A stretch of DNA of 64,000 nucleotides, from NCBI RefSeq assembly GCF_028737195.1, contig NZ_JAQZAJ010000002.1:744001-808000 (forward strand), read 5' to 3'. This document shows, one piece after another, positions 45,749-55,880 of the stretch (position 1 is the first letter of the stretch; each line of letters opens with the position of its first letter). The translations under genes and the position numbers were made by a program. The notes beneath the pieces are model-generated. The model was not told the DNA's origin, searched no databases, and worked only from the letters and a program-made list of their open reading frames with translations. This stretch comes from Pseudovibrio exalbescens (GTDB lineage: Bacteria > Pseudomonadota > Alphaproteobacteria > Rhizobiales > Stappiaceae).

Positions 45749-47236
45749 ATGAGAACTCTCTTTAAACGGCCTGCCGCTGATCCTGCTGAACAAGCGGTGG
45801 CGGCAGGGGAGGCCGTACAAACAGCGTCCGTGCATGAATTGGCTGCCGATGCTGAAACCGTCGCGATCGATCAGGGTGAGTTGCTGACGGATCTGGACAC
45901 ATTGGGCCTCGATATTGCCGAGGCAGCGGGCCGCGTGACCAACGTCAGCTCCACCGTGGATGAGCTCAACCAAGCCACCGAAATGCTGCTGCAATCTTCA
46001 CGCAGCGTGGAGACCAGCAACGCGGAGGTGTCTCAGGCGGTTGATGCGACCGCAGAACAAACTGATGAGGCCCGGCACTCGGTTCAGCAGTCGCGAGAAA
46101 CCATCAATGCTGCAGTGGCGAGCATCAACTCTCTGACCAGCGCGATCAACAACATCAACAAACAGCTTGAAGGCCTGCAGGCGTCCTTTGCCAATGTGAG
46201 GCAGTTCTCAAGCTCGATTGACGCCATCGCCCGGCAGACCAACCTGCTTGCCCTGAACGCCACCATTGAGGCCGCGCGTGCTGGAGAAGCAGGCAAGGGC
46301 TTTGCCGTTGTGGCCAACGAAGTCAAGGCACTGGCAACGCAGACCACCAAGGCCACCGAACAGATTGACCAGACCATCGCCCAACTGGGCATAGAGGCTG
46401 ATACGTTGGTGACGCTTGGCAATGATGCGTTGGAGACGGTTGGCGATGCAGAGCAAGCGACAGCCTCCATCAACACGGTTTTTTACCAGCTGGAAAGTTC
46501 CTTCGACAGCATTGCTCACAACACGTCAGCTATCAAGGCGGCCTGTGCTTCCAATGATGCGGACACGGAGCAGCTGTTGGAGAGTGCCCGCGATCTGGAA
46601 GGTATTGTCAGCAGCAACGCCAGCATGATGAATGAAGCCGCCTCTCAAATGGAAAGGGCGGTAGGTCAGGCCGATCACCTGCTGGGAGACATGGCCAGCA
46701 AGCTGAACAGTGATGTGACCGCGCGCATGATCAATGAGGCCAAGGTGGTGGCCGCCGAGCTGGGCGCAGCTCTGGAAGCGGAAATGGTGGGCGGACGCCT
46801 TTCTGAAAAGGATCTGTTTGACCATGACTACGCGCCCATTTCGGGCACCAACCCGCAGCAATACATGGCCAAGTTCACTAAGGTGACAGACCGCGTCTTT
46901 CCGGCGATCCTGAACCCGGTACTGCGCAAGGACAAAGCCGTTTATACCTGTGCCGCGGTGGATACGCAGGGCTACTTGCCAACCCACAATGAGGCCTTCT
47001 CCAAGCCGCAAGGGCATGATCCGGTCTGGAACGCGTCTCACTGCCGCAATCGCCGGATTTTCGACGACAAGGTGGGGCTCAAGGCAAGCAAATCCACCAA
47101 GGACTTCCTGCTGCAGACCAACCGCCGCGATATGGGCGGTGGCAACTACGTGGTGATCAAGGAAATTTCGGTGCCAATCTGGGTGAACGGCCGCCATTGG
47201 GGGGCTGTACGCCTAGCCTATCACGGCGCGCGCTGA
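45749..47236 (+). CDS. Soluble methyl-accepting chemotaxis protein with C-terminal sensor
   Basis: The 495-residue product has no membrane segment. After a short N-terminus the MCP signalling domain extends over about residues 55-330, with the hairpin tip [32 protein letters not shown]. The C-terminal ~140 residues ([65 protein letters not shown]) form a sensor-like domain of the kind found C-terminally in many alphaproteobacterial soluble receptors, possibly PAS/Cache-related. It probably feeds a CheA kinase and senses an intracellular signal. GGAGGAAG precedes the ATG. Confidence 0.87.
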   Translation: MRTLFKRPAADPAEQAVAAGEAVQTASVHELAADAETVAIDQGELLTDLDTLGLDIAEAAGRVTNVSSTVDELNQATEMLLQSSRSVETSNAEVSQAVDATAEQTDEARHSVQQSRETINAAVASINSLTSAINNINKQLEGLQASFANVRQFSSSIDAIARQTNLLALNATIEAARAGEAGKGFAVVANEVKALATQTTKATEQIDQTIAQLGIEADTLVTLGNDALETVGDAEQATASINTVFYQLESSFDSIAHNTSAIKAACASNDADTEQLLESARDLEGIVSSNASMMNEAASQMERAVGQADHLLGDMASKLNSDVTARMINEAKVVAAELGAALEAEMVGGRLSEKDLFDHDYAPISGTNPQQYMAKFTKVTDRVFPAILNPVLRKDKAVYTCAAVDTQGYLPTHNEAFSKPQGHDPVWNASHCRNRRIFDDKVGLKASKSTKDFLLQTNRRDMGGGNYVVIKEISVPIWVNGRHWGAVRLAYHGAR

Positions 47237-47262
47237 CAGCGCACCATGATGACTTTCTCCGG

Positions 47263-47290
47263 GAAAGGGTGTCCAGTGGGCACCCTTTTC
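47263..47290. terminator. Bidirectional terminator between MCP and YtoQ genes
   Basis: AAAGGGTGTCC-AGT-GGGCACCCTTTT, suited to both convergent genes. Confidence 0.8.
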
Positions 47291-47300
47291 GCCAAGAGGC

Positions 47301-47759
47301 TTAGCGCTTCAGGTTGCCGGTGATGACATAGCGCAGGATTTCAACGACCTGAGCGGGCGTCTCGGCGGTGGCGAGCGCTGCGGCGTCGATTTCCTTCAAA
47401 GGGTGATTGAGCGCAGGGTCATGCTGCACGATCAGGGACTTGCCCAACGCGGAGGCAATGCCCGCATCAAAGGCGGCGTTCCACTGCTTGTACTTGTCGC
47501 CGAAGCGCACGACCACAATGTCTGCTTCGCTGATCAGGGTACGGGTGCGGATGGCGTTGACCTTGGCGCCCTTGTGGTCATACCAGAACTTGTTGTCCTC
47601 GTGGCCCAGAATGACAGCGCCGCAATCATCACTGGCATCGTGGTCCGTGACCGGAGCATCAAAGTGTACCGGCAGGTTCGCGGCCTTTGCGCCTTCTTCG
47701 ATCTGTTCACGCCAATCCGTGTGAATTTCACCAGACAGATAGATTTTCCAAGTCTTCAT
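47301..47759 (-). CDS. ytoQ: YtoQ family protein
   Basis: The 152-residue product begins MKTWKIYLSGEIHTDWREQI and has HEDNKFWYDHKGAKVNAIRTR, VVRFGDKYKQWNAAFDAG and HPALNHPLKEIDAAA-like segments: a nucleoside 2-deoxyribosyltransferase-like Rossmannoid fold of the YtoQ kind. Enzyme function is not known. The ATG at 47759 was selected because it starts the conserved domain; 47771 is another option. Confidence 0.85.
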   Translation of the reverse strand: MKTWKIYLSGEIHTDWREQIEEGAKAANLPVHFDAPVTDHDASDDCGAVILGHEDNKFWYDHKGAKVNAIRTRTLISEADIVVVRFGDKYKQWNAAFDAGIASALGKSLIVQHDPALNHPLKEIDAAALATAETPAQVVEILRYVITGNLKR

Positions 47760-47790
47760 AGGTCGTTCCATGGGTGAATACCCGCTTGAA

Positions 47791-48444
47791 TTATTGGTAC
47801 TGGGCTTCAATCACAAAGCCCGGTGCGATGTAACTCATTTCGGATATAACACGTTCTCGAACAAGTTCTAAATTTGCTTGCGCCTGAAGAATTTCGAGCC
47901 GGGCGAAGGTGACGTCCGAGCGCAGGTCTCTGATTTCATCGCGTTTGTCCCTGAGAACGCGGCGGCAGTTCTTGCCCTCCTTTCCGGAGGCGCAGCTGGT
48001 GCTGGCAATTTCGTAGCGCAGGTCATCAATGCGATTTTCGGCATAGGAAATGCGGCTTTCCACATCATCCAGCTTACTGTGGGCGTTGCGCAGCTCGAAA
48101 CCGAGGGAATAACCCTTCTGGAATGCGGGGGCCGTCGCGCTGGGGCAGGCATCGGAATAGGAGCGGCCCATGCGCCCCTGTTGGAAACCCGAGGGAATGG
48201 TGCAGTAGGATTTCAGGCCAATGGAACGCCCGGCCTGATAGGAGGCAAGGTCCGGCGATACACCGTATTTGCTGCAAGCCTTCTTGTGGTCTTCAATGCG
48301 GCTGGCAGGCTTGCCCGCCATGCCGTCCTGCACGCCAATGCCCTTCCAGTCGCCCGCCGTGCATTCGTCTTTGGAGAGGGACGCGCACCCTGCAAGAAGC
48401 ACAGAGAGCACAAAGGTGGCGGAAAGCACGCGAAGTGTAGACAT
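47791..48444 (-). CDS. DUF2799 lipoprotein
   Basis: The 217-residue product has a lipoprotein signal with lipobox LLAGC, then GDWKGIGVQDGMAGKPASRI, HKKACSKYGVSPDLASYQAGR typical of DUF2799, and a C-terminal long coiled coil (RISYAENRIDDLRYEIAS; RRVLRDKRDEIRDLRSDV). Function unknown, envelope location. The ATG at 48444 excludes 13 residues of an extension. Confidence 0.82.
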   Translation of the reverse strand: MSTLRVLSATFVLSVLLAGCASLSKDECTAGDWKGIGVQDGMAGKPASRIEDHKKACSKYGVSPDLASYQAGRSIGLKSYCTIPSGFQQGRMGRSYSDACPSATAPAFQKGYSLGFELRNAHSKLDDVESRISYAENRIDDLRYEIASTSCASGKEGKNCRRVLRDKRDEIRDLRSDVTFARLEILQAQANLELVRERVISEMSYIAPGFVIEAQYQ

Positions 48445-48585
48445 GGTAAAATGACCTGAGAAGAAGCGAGAGTTTTGAAACATGCGGCGGTGGGTTAGGT
48501 TGACGGCAACCTAGCGGGGAGTGGATGAACTCAACCTGAACGGGTTGGTCATGTTAGACAGGCAAGCAGTTTAAGAGGAGGAGAG

Positions 48586-48987
48586 ATGGCTTATCAAGGG
48601 GGATGCCTCTGCGGAAAAGTGCGCTACACCGCCAATACGGATCGGCAGGACCTGAGCCGATGCCATTGCAAGCAGTGCCGCCAGTGGGGTGGTGCCTTCG
48701 ATTCACTGGGGCTGAAGCACGCGAACCTCACCATCACCAGTGGTGAAGAGCTGATCAAATGGTATTTGTCCTCTGATGTCGCCCGTCGCGGGTTCTGTCA
48801 GGAGTGCGGGACCAATCTGTTTTGGCAGGCGGACCGGCATCCGGAATGGTCGCAGTTCATTGCCGTTTCAGCGGGCACGCTGGATGAACCTACCAACACC
48901 GTGCTAACCAAACACATTTTTTGCGCGCACAACGGCGACTACTACGAAATCACCGATGATCTGACGCAATTTCCAGAGGACGGATAG
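48586..48987 (+). CDS. GFA-family zinc protein (glutathione-dependent formaldehyde-activating-like)
   Basis: The 133-residue product has the GFA/CENP-V zinc-binding pattern: GGCLCGKVRY, CHCKQCRQWGGAF and GFCQECGTNLFW. In Gfa the fold binds zinc, but most family members have no proven formaldehyde role. GAGGAGGAGAG immediately precedes the ATG. Convergent with the epimerase-like gene. Confidence 0.9.
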   Translation: MAYQGGCLCGKVRYTANTDRQDLSRCHCKQCRQWGGAFDSLGLKHANLTITSGEELIKWYLSSDVARRGFCQECGTNLFWQADRHPEWSQFIAVSAGTLDEPTNTVLTKHIFCAHNGDYYEITDDLTQFPEDG

Positions 48988-49002
48988 GCACGATGAAAGT
49001 GG

Positions 49003-49866
49003 CTACTTGTAGCCATCGCGCCAAAGCGCATCCAGCGCCACCCGGTAGGTGGGGTAGGCGAACGTGTAGTTCATGTCGCGTTTGACCTTGGCATTGTCCA
49101 CGCGTTTGGTCTCGCCGTAAAAGGATCGGCCCATGGGCGACATGTTGGCCTCTTCGAAAGGAATTTCCGGCGGCGGGGCAACACCCATCAGCTCTGCTGC
49201 GTAGGTGACCACGTCCTGCGGCGGGGCCGGTTCATCATCGCTGACGTTGTAGATGCCCGCTGCAGAGGTGCTAAGGGATGCCTTCAGGACGCCCGCAATG
49301 TCCTCTGCGTGAATGCGGTTGAATACCTGCCCCGGCTTGATGACGCGCTTGGCGGTGCCGCGTTCCAGATTGACGAAGCCGTTGCGCCCTTTGCCGTAGA
49401 TGCCTGAAAGGCGCAGGATCAAAAGGCGGGTGTCGGTGTCGTGCGCAAACTGAAGCCACTGGCTTTCAGCTGCAACACGCTGACGAGAGCGCAGCGACAC
49501 AGGCTTGCACTCGGTCTCTTCAGTAACCCATGCGCCATCATGATCGCCATAGACGCCGACCGTGGAAAGGTAGGCGATCCATTGGGGCTGAGCCTTGGCT
49601 AGGTCGGCCAGAAAGGCATTCAGAACCGGGTCGCCGCCGTCATTGGGCGCAATGGAAACAAGGACATGGGTTGCCGTGCGCAAGGCTTCGCGAATGGCAT
49701 CTGTTGCGGCCTCTCCATCGAACAGAAACGGCTCAACGCCCATCTCCTTCAACTGCGCGGCCTTTTCTTCGGAGCGCGTGGTGCCGCCGATCCAGTCGAA
49801 CTGATCGCGTGCTGCCTCGACAAAGGCTTTGGAGGAAAAACCCACTCCGAAGATGAAGAGCCGCAT
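49003..49866 (-). CDS. NAD-dependent epimerase/dehydratase-like SDR
   Basis: The 287-residue product has a Rossmann start (LFIFGVGFSSKAFVEAA, a divergent glycine pattern), the catalytic-type STVGVYGDHDG and RLSGIYGKGRNGFVNL, and an extended-SDR C-terminal half. Related to YeeZ-like NAD(P)-binding proteins. Cytoplasmic; substrate unknown. Lies in a co-directional group with the two methyltransferase genes. Confidence 0.82.
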   Translation of the reverse strand: MRLFIFGVGFSSKAFVEAARDQFDWIGGTTRSEEKAAQLKEMGVEPFLFDGEAATDAIREALRTATHVLVSIAPNDGGDPVLNAFLADLAKAQPQWIAYLSTVGVYGDHDGAWVTEETECKPVSLRSRQRVAAESQWLQFAHDTDTRLLILRLSGIYGKGRNGFVNLERGTAKRVIKPGQVFNRIHAEDIAGVLKASLSTSAAGIYNVSDDEPAPPQDVVTYAAELMGVAPPPEIPFEEANMSPMGRSFYGETKRVDNAKVKRDMNYTFAYPTYRVALDALWRDGYK

Positions 49867-49890
49867 GGAAACCCCGTCTGATTTTGTGGT

Positions 49891-50730
49891 TTAGAGCTTT
49901 AGGTGCGCGCGCCGCACCTCAAACAACATAACTGCGGTTGCAATGGCGAGATTCAAGCTGTCCGCCTGACCTTCCTGAGGAATTTTAACAAGATCGGAAC
50001 ATGCATCCGCCAGTTCGTCGGAAAGGCCAGCCTGCTCGTTGCCCATCATCAGGAGCACGGGTTCCTTGTAGTCCACGTCGCGATAATCCTTGTCGCCGCG
50101 CAGGTGGGTGCCCACAACCGGCCCCGGCCAGCTCTTGCGGAAGGAGATGAACTCCTGCTCTGAACAGCGCACCAGCGGCATGTGAAACAGGGAGCCCATT
50201 GTGGCGCGCACGGCTTCAACGGCGAACGGGTCGGTGGTCTCGCCAATCAGGATGATGCCGCTTGCGCCAACTGCATCGGCGGTGCGGATGATGGTGCCGA
50301 GGTTGCCCGGATCTCGGACCCGGTCAAGGCACACCCACGTCTTGGACTGGTCTGGATCAACCGCCCGCAGGGGCAAGGTCTTCTGCTCGTAAACACCAAC
50401 AACCATCTGTGGGTTGTCGCGGCGGGTGAGGCCGGACAGGATCGCGTTGTTCACTTCCAGAATGAGAGCGCCGCGTGCCTTGGCCTTGGCCGCAGCTTCC
50501 AGCGCCATCTTGTTCTCACGGCCTTCAGGGCCAATGGCAAGGTAGCGCACACCCCAGCCCGCTTCCATGGCGTCGGTGGCCAGCTTCAACCCCTCAGCCA
50601 CAAACAGGCCGCTATCACGGCGATGTTTGCGCTGCGCGACAAGCCCTTTGATTTCTTTGACGATCGGGTTCGAATGCGAGGTGATCTGCTTGACGGAGCC
50701 CTGACGCTGAGGCTTGAAATCTGTGCTCAT
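49891..50730 (-). CDS. SpoU/TrmH-family RNA 2'-O-methyltransferase
   Basis: The 279-residue product has an N-terminal substrate-binding part (NPIVKEIKGLVAQRKHR, GLFVAEGLKL) and a SPOUT C-terminal knot: LDRVRDPGNLGTIIRTADAVGA, VLLMMGNEQAGL and IPQEGQADSLNLAIATAVMLFE. It uses SAM to methylate ribose in rRNA or tRNA. Its ATG overlaps the stop of the upstream methyltransferase gene (TAATG). Confidence 0.92.
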   Translation of the reverse strand: MSTDFKPQRQGSVKQITSHSNPIVKEIKGLVAQRKHRRDSGLFVAEGLKLATDAMEAGWGVRYLAIGPEGRENKMALEAAAKAKARGALILEVNNAILSGLTRRDNPQMVVGVYEQKTLPLRAVDPDQSKTWVCLDRVRDPGNLGTIIRTADAVGASGIILIGETTDPFAVEAVRATMGSLFHMPLVRCSEQEFISFRKSWPGPVVGTHLRGDKDYRDVDYKEPVLLMMGNEQAGLSDELADACSDLVKIPQEGQADSLNLAIATAVMLFEVRRAHLKL

Positions 50731-51752
50731 TACTTTGAAGCCCCTTCAGGATTGCACCAACGGCTGAATAGTGATGTGGAGAGGAAGCGTGGGCTGTCCT
50801 TCTCGCGGATTGCCAACTCGCCAGACTCAATGGTGCCCGGCAGTCCGTCCAGATGCTCCTGCATCAACTCGTGGGAAGCAAGGAAAGAGGCGCGAATGGC
50901 GTAAGAGGTCAGGATGAGAAAGCGGGATTCCTCGGTAAGCAACTGACGCAGACAGGCCATCATCTCGGGCATGCTGGTGAAAAAGTCCCAGACCTCGCCT
51001 TTTGTGCCGCGCCCGTATTTGGGCGGGTCAAGGATGATGCCGTCATAGGTGTTGCCGCGGCGAACCTCGCGCTGGACGAACTTGAGCGCGTCCTCGCAAA
51101 TCCAGCGAACCGGCTTGTCGCCAAGGCCCGACATCTCCTGGTTCTCACGGGCCCAGCCTATGGCCTTTTTGGAAGCATCCACATGGGTGACCTGCGCCCC
51201 TGCAGCTGCTGGCAAAAGGGAGGCCATGCCGGTGTAGCCAAAAAGATTGAGGATCTTGAGCTGACGGCTGGACTGCTTGATTTGTTCCTGAACCCAATCC
51301 CAATGCGCGGCTTGCTCCGGGAAAACGCCCACATGGCGGAAGGACATGAATCGGCCGTTGAAGGTGACCGGACCATACTTCATCTGCCAGGTCTCAGGCA
51401 GTTGTTTGTTGAAACGCCAGCGGCCCGGCCCCTCTTCTTCAACGTCGCCAGTGAAGATGGCGTCGGCGCGGTCCCATTGCGCTTGAGGAAGGCGTGGCTG
51501 GCCCATGGCCTGTGGCTCAGGACGGACAATGGTGAACCGGCCGTAGCGTTCCAGCTTGAGGCCGTTGCCCATGTCCAGAAGGGCGTAATCCTCCCAGCCA
51601 TTCATTTCCAACAGGGTGGGCAGGATAGAGTGTGGTGTTCGCCCGTCTGATCGCGGGCTTGCGGGTGTTGGACGTGTCACGCTTTTTCGCCTTTGGCAGT
51701 TCTTTGTGTGGCCGCACCTGCAGCAGGCGTTCTCCTGCGCTGGTTGCGGCAT
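50730..51752 (-). CDS. Class I SAM-dependent rRNA methyltransferase (RlmI/RlmK-like)
   Basis: The 340-residue product has a SAM-binding start LNLFGYTGMASLLPAAAGA, DASKKAIGWARENQ and DGIILDPPKYGRG (the D-P-P-x-Y/K catalytic motif), together with a C-terminal strand ILTSYAIRASFLAS. It probably methylates 23S rRNA cytosine, as RlmI/RlmL-like enzymes. The N-terminal ~38 residues (Cys-rich) have no support, so the start may be downstream. The stop overlaps the TrmH-like ATG by one base. Confidence 0.87.
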   Translation of the reverse strand: MPQPAQENACCRCGHTKNCQRRKSVTRPTPASPRSDGRTPHSILPTLLEMNGWEDYALLDMGNGLKLERYGRFTIVRPEPQAMGQPRLPQAQWDRADAIFTGDVEEEGPGRWRFNKQLPETWQMKYGPVTFNGRFMSFRHVGVFPEQAAHWDWVQEQIKQSSRQLKILNLFGYTGMASLLPAAAGAQVTHVDASKKAIGWARENQEMSGLGDKPVRWICEDALKFVQREVRRGNTYDGIILDPPKYGRGTKGEVWDFFTSMPEMMACLRQLLTEESRFLILTSYAIRASFLASHELMQEHLDGLPGTIESGELAIREKDSPRFLSTSLFSRWCNPEGASK

Positions 51753-51999
51753 CTGTTGGCCACCGGATTAAGGCGGGTCGGGCTTGGGGTCAACATTTTC
51801 TGCGGCAAAGAACGGCCAGCAGCGGAAATTGACGGTCTCATGCGGGGGGAAGGCAGGCAGGTTGCTGCAAATTTTCAGTTTTTACGCAACGGCCGCTTGC
51901 CAACTCTGTGATATCTCTGACAATCTCTTGTTTATGGGGTTTGGGCCTTGCACGCCTCAGGCGAGGCATGGACCCAACGGCGAGGAGAGGACAACAACA

Positions 52000-52680
52000 A
52001 TGGAAATGACGGGTGAACAGCACATTCCTGCCAGCCGCGAGAAGGTGTGGGAGGCGTTGAACGATCCAGAAGTTCTCAAGCAGTGCATTCCGGGCTGCGA
52101 GACGCTGGAGAAGAAATCCGAAACCGAGCTTAGCGCCGTTGTTATGGCCAAGGTCGGCCCTGTCAAAGCCAAGTTCAACGGTGAGGTAAAGCTTCAGGAT
52201 CTGGATCCGCCCAACTCCTACAAAATTGTTGGGGAAGGCAAGGGCGGTGTCGCGGGCTTTGCCAAAGGGGGCGCGCACGTAACCCTCAGCGAGGCCGAAG
52301 GCGGCACGCTGCTGTCTTACAACGTGGATGCCAAGGTGGGCGGCAAGCTGGCTCAGCTCGGCAGCCGACTTGTCGATTCGACCGCAAAGAAAATGGCAGA
52401 AGAGTTCTTCTCCAAGTTCACGGAGATCGTGGCCGGACCGGCCACCCCGACGACCGGGCCAGCTGTTCAGGACGTGGAACTGGATGCGGGCGTAATGGAA
52501 GAAGCCAAGACCATTGCCACCGAGCATGTGGTGGAGGAAGCGGTCCATGAAGTCGAGGAAGTTGTTAAGAACGTAGAAGAAAAAGTCGAAGTTGCAGCCG
52601 CGAAGAACGTTTTGGGAGGCCCCATGATGTGGGGGTTTGGCGCGCTTCTAATCCTTATTGCGCTCTATCTCATGTTCTAA
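52000..52680 (+). CDS. coxG: CoxG-type membrane-anchored protein
   Basis: The 226-residue product has the SRPBCC/CoxG domain: EQHIPASREKVWEALNDPEVLKQCIPGC and later LSYNVDAKVGGKLAQLGSRLVDSTAKKMAEEFF. The C-terminus after a helical Val/Glu-rich linker (VVEEAVHEVEEVVKNVEEKV) is a single membrane segment (MMWGFGALLILIALYLMF). In CO dehydrogenase clusters CoxG anchors the enzyme at the membrane. GAGGAGAGG lies upstream of ATG 52000; the longer ORF from 51784 is not supported. It precedes coxS by 165 bp. Confidence 0.92.
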   Translation: MEMTGEQHIPASREKVWEALNDPEVLKQCIPGCETLEKKSETELSAVVMAKVGPVKAKFNGEVKLQDLDPPNSYKIVGEGKGGVAGFAKGGAHVTLSEAEGGTLLSYNVDAKVGGKLAQLGSRLVDSTAKKMAEEFFSKFTEIVAGPATPTTGPAVQDVELDAGVMEEAKTIATEHVVEEAVHEVEEVVKNVEEKVEVAAAKNVLGGPMMWGFGALLILIALYLMF

Positions 52681-52844
52681 ACTTGCGCTGCAGAGTAATT
52701 GGGAATGTGCACGTGGCTCCTTCTGGAAATGACCTAGAGGTAATCTAAGTTATAGGTTACGGTGAAGCCCGGTTATGGGGCACTGTAACCTTTGCTTGAC
52801 GCCATGACGCGATGGCTGAAAGTTTCAGAGGGAGGAAGAAATCT

Positions 52845-53333
52845 ATGACAACTGTCTCCATGACAGTCAACGGTAAGACTGTCTCTGGTGAGGTGGAAGA
52901 CCGCACCCTACTCGTACAGTTTTTGCGGGAAAATCTTGAACTCACTGGCACGCACGTGGGCTGCGATACTTCGCAATGCGGCGTCTGTGTCATTCACATG
53001 GATGGCAAGGCCATCAAGTCATGTACCACGCTGGCCGTTCAGGCCTCTGGTTCTACTCTGACAACCATCGAGGGTCTTGCTCCCGGGGATGAACTGCACC
53101 CTGTGCAGAAGGCATTCCGCGAGCACCACGGATTGCAGTGTGGGTTCTGCACGCCTGGTATGGTGATGGCAGCCGTCGATATGATTGACCGCCTTGGGCC
53201 CAATCTGGATGAGGCAACCATTCGCCACGAGCTGGAAGGCAACATCTGTCGTTGCACCGGCTACCACAACATCGTGAAGGCGATCAAAGCTGCAGCAGAT
53301 GAAATGGCTGCCCTGCCACAAGCGGCCGAGTAA
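52845..53333 (+). CDS. coxS: CO dehydrogenase-like small [2Fe-2S] subunit
   Basis: The 162-residue iron-sulfur subunit has two [2Fe-2S] motifs: plant-type [16 protein letters not shown] and C-terminal [12 protein letters not shown] with [13 protein letters not shown]. It passes electrons from the molybdenum subunit to the FAD subunit. GAGGGAGGAAG is upstream of the ATG at 52845. Confidence 0.96.
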   Translation: MTTVSMTVNGKTVSGEVEDRTLLVQFLRENLELTGTHVGCDTSQCGVCVIHMDGKAIKSCTTLAVQASGSTLTTIEGLAPGDELHPVQKAFREHHGLQCGFCTPGMVMAAVDMIDRLGPNLDEATIRHELEGNICRCTGYHNIVKAIKAAADEMAALPQAAE

Positions 53334-53428
53334 CGCACCACAAGCCCTTTCGTTTCTTGCCCTAACACAGAAAAACAGGGGAACAGGGTCAAGGAGCGCA
53401 GGCTACAGACTTTCTGGGAGGAAAGCCT

Positions 53429-55792
53429 ATGTCCAGTGAAGGAATTGGCGCACGCGTTTTACGCAAGGAAGACAAGCGGTTCATTACCGGTGCCGGCCGC
53501 TACACCGATGATATGGCACTGCCGCGCATGGGATATGCGGCCTTTGTCCGGTCACCTCATGCGCATGCCAAAGTGAAAAGCATTGATGCTTCTGCGGCGC
53601 TGGAAATGCCCGGCGTGGACGCGGTACTTGATGGCCACCAGCTGGTGGGCGATGGAATTGGCAACATCATCTGCGGATGGATGATCCACTCCAAAGACGG
53701 AACGCCCATGAAAATGGGTGCATGGCGCGCACTTGAATCCGAGGTGGTTCGCCACGTTGGGCAGGCCGTGGCCGTTGTTGTGGCCGATACGCAGCAACAA
53801 GCCCGTGACGCCGCCGAGGCGGTGATGGTGGACTACGAAGAGCTGCCAGCAGTGGTGGACAGTCTGGATGCGCTGGCGGACGGCGCGCCGCAGATCCACC
53901 CGGAGGCGGAAGGCAATCTTATCTTTGATTGGGAGATCGGAGATGAGGCAGCCACCAACGACGCCTTTGCTAAGGCCAAACACATCACCCGTCTTGAGAT
54001 CGACAACAACCGTCTGGTGCCAAACCCAATGGAGCCGCGCTCGGCTCTTGCCAGCTATGACAAGGCAGAGGAGCACTACACCCTCTACACCACATCGCAG
54101 AACCCGCATGTGGCGCGCCTTGTTCTTTCCGCGTTTTACAACGTGGCACCGGAGCACAAGCTGCGCGTGGTCGCGCCGGATGTGGGTGGCGGCTTTGGCT
54201 CCAAGATCTACATCTACCCGGAAGAGATTGTCTGCCTGTGGGCGTCAAAGCGCGTTGGGCGCCCCGTGAAGTGGACCAGCGATCGCACCGAAGCGTTTTT
54301 GACCGACGCCCATGGCCGCGATCACCACTCAACGGCGGAACTGGCTCTGGATGCAGATGACAAGATCATCGGGTTCCGTGTCAGCACGGCGGCGAACCTT
54401 GGCGCTTACATGTCGTTGTTCTCTTCTTCGGTTCCGACTTACCTCTATGCCACGCTGCTTTCCGGGCAGTACAACATCCCTGCGATCTATGCCAACGTGA
54501 AGGCGGTTTATACCAACACCACGCCCGTGGATGCCTATCGGGGCGCAGGGCGACCGGAAGCAACCTATCTGGTTGAACGTATCATCGAGACCGCGGCCCG
54601 TGAGCGCGGATTGTCGCCAGCAGAGTTCCGCCGCAAGAACTTTGTGTGCGAGTTTCCGCACCAGACGCCGGTGATCATGTGTTACGACGCTGGTGATTAC
54701 GAGGCCTCCTTGGAGCTGGCCATGAAAGCAATTGACTATGACGGCTTTCCGGCGCGCCGGGCGCAGTCTGAGGCAGAGGGCAAGCTGCGCGGCATTGGCA
54801 TGTCCTGTTACATCGAGGCCTGTGGGATCGCACCGTCAAAGGCGGTGGGCTCCCTGGGTGCGGGTGTCGGGCTTTGGGAGTCCGCTGAGGTGCGGGTAAA
54901 CCCCGTTGGAACCGTTGAGGTGCTGACCGGGTCCCACAGTCACGGTCAGGGTCACGAGACGACCTTTGCGCAGCTGATCGCCGATCGGTTTGGCCTGCCA
55001 ACGGCCAATGTGTCCATCGTACATGGCGATACCGACAAGGTGCAGTTTGGCATGGGCACCTACGGCTCCCGATCAGGGGCTGTGGGCATGTCGGCCATTG
55101 TAAAGGCACTGGACAAGGTGGAGGCCAAGGCGAAGCGCATTGCAGCGCACCTGATGGAAGCCGCAGAAGGCGACATTGTCATCGAGGATGGCGAAGTGAA
55201 GGTTGCGGGCACTGACAAGAAGCTAAGCTTTACGGAAGTGGCGCTGGCCGCGTACACCGGCCACAATCTGCCGGAGGGCATGGAACCGGGCCTCAAGGAA
55301 GGGGCATTCTACGACCCTACCAACTTCACCTTCCCGGCGGGTACACACATCTGCGAAGTGGAAGTGGATCCCGAAACCGGCCAGGTCACCGTTGTGAACT
55401 TCGTTGCGGCCGATGACTTTGGCCAGATCATCAACCCGATGATCGTGGAAGGTCAGGTGCATGGCGGACTTACACAGGGCATTGGTCAGGCATTGCTGGA
55501 AAATGCCGTCTATGACGATGAAGGGCAGCTGCTGTCGGCGTCTTACATGGACTACACCATGCCGCGTGCAGACGACGTTCCCTCGTATATCGTCGATACC
55601 ACCACAACACTATGTCCGGGCAATCCGCTGGGCATGAAGGGGTGCGGTGAGGCCGGTGCTATCGGCGCGCCGCCTGCGGTGATCAATGCAGTGACCGATG
55701 CCATTGGCGACAACAGCATGAGCATGCCAGCGTCACCCGCCAAGGTCTGGTCGGCGCTTCAGAAGGGCGGCATGAAGCAAGCTGCCGAGTGA
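53429..55792 (+). CDS. coxL: Form II CO dehydrogenase-like molybdenum subunit
   Basis: The 787-residue subunit of the xanthine-oxidase family binds the molybdopterin cytosine dinucleotide. Features: GARVLRKEDKRFITGAGRY N-terminus, VGGGFGSKIYIYPEE, and the active-site loop A-Y-R-G-A-G-R at residues 369-375, the signature of form II; true form I CO dehydrogenases have A-Y-x-C-S-F-R. Gene order S-L-M is also the form II order. The substrate (CO, or an aromatic or heterocyclic aldehyde or purine) is not settled by the sequence. Confidence 0.93.
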   Translation: MSSEGIGARVLRKEDKRFITGAGRYTDDMALPRMGYAAFVRSPHAHAKVKSIDASAALEMPGVDAVLDGHQLVGDGIGNIICGWMIHSKDGTPMKMGAWRALESEVVRHVGQAVAVVVADTQQQARDAAEAVMVDYEELPAVVDSLDALADGAPQIHPEAEGNLIFDWEIGDEAATNDAFAKAKHITRLEIDNNRLVPNPMEPRSALASYDKAEEHYTLYTTSQNPHVARLVLSAFYNVAPEHKLRVVAPDVGGGFGSKIYIYPEEIVCLWASKRVGRPVKWTSDRTEAFLTDAHGRDHHSTAELALDADDKIIGFRVSTAANLGAYMSLFSSSVPTYLYATLLSGQYNIPAIYANVKAVYTNTTPVDAYRGAGRPEATYLVERIIETAARERGLSPAEFRRKNFVCEFPHQTPVIMCYDAGDYEASLELAMKAIDYDGFPARRAQSEAEGKLRGIGMSCYIEACGIAPSKAVGSLGAGVGLWESAEVRVNPVGTVEVLTGSHSHGQGHETTFAQLIADRFGLPTANVSIVHGDTDKVQFGMGTYGSRSGAVGMSAIVKALDKVEAKAKRIAAHLMEAAEGDIVIEDGEVKVAGTDKKLSFTEVALAAYTGHNLPEGMEPGLKEGAFYDPTNFTFPAGTHICEVEVDPETGQVTVVNFVAADDFGQIINPMIVEGQVHGGLTQGIGQALLENAVYDDEGQLLSASYMDYTMPRADDVPSYIVDTTTTLCPGNPLGMKGCGEAGAIGAPPAVINAVTDAIGDNSMSMPASPAKVWSALQKGGMKQAAE

Positions 55793-55880
55793 GATGAGCA
55801 AGCTGGGGGAGCGCACCTGCGTTCTCCCGGTTCACGAGTTTGATAGATGCCACCCAGCACAGAAAAGTGGAGGGCTTTGA

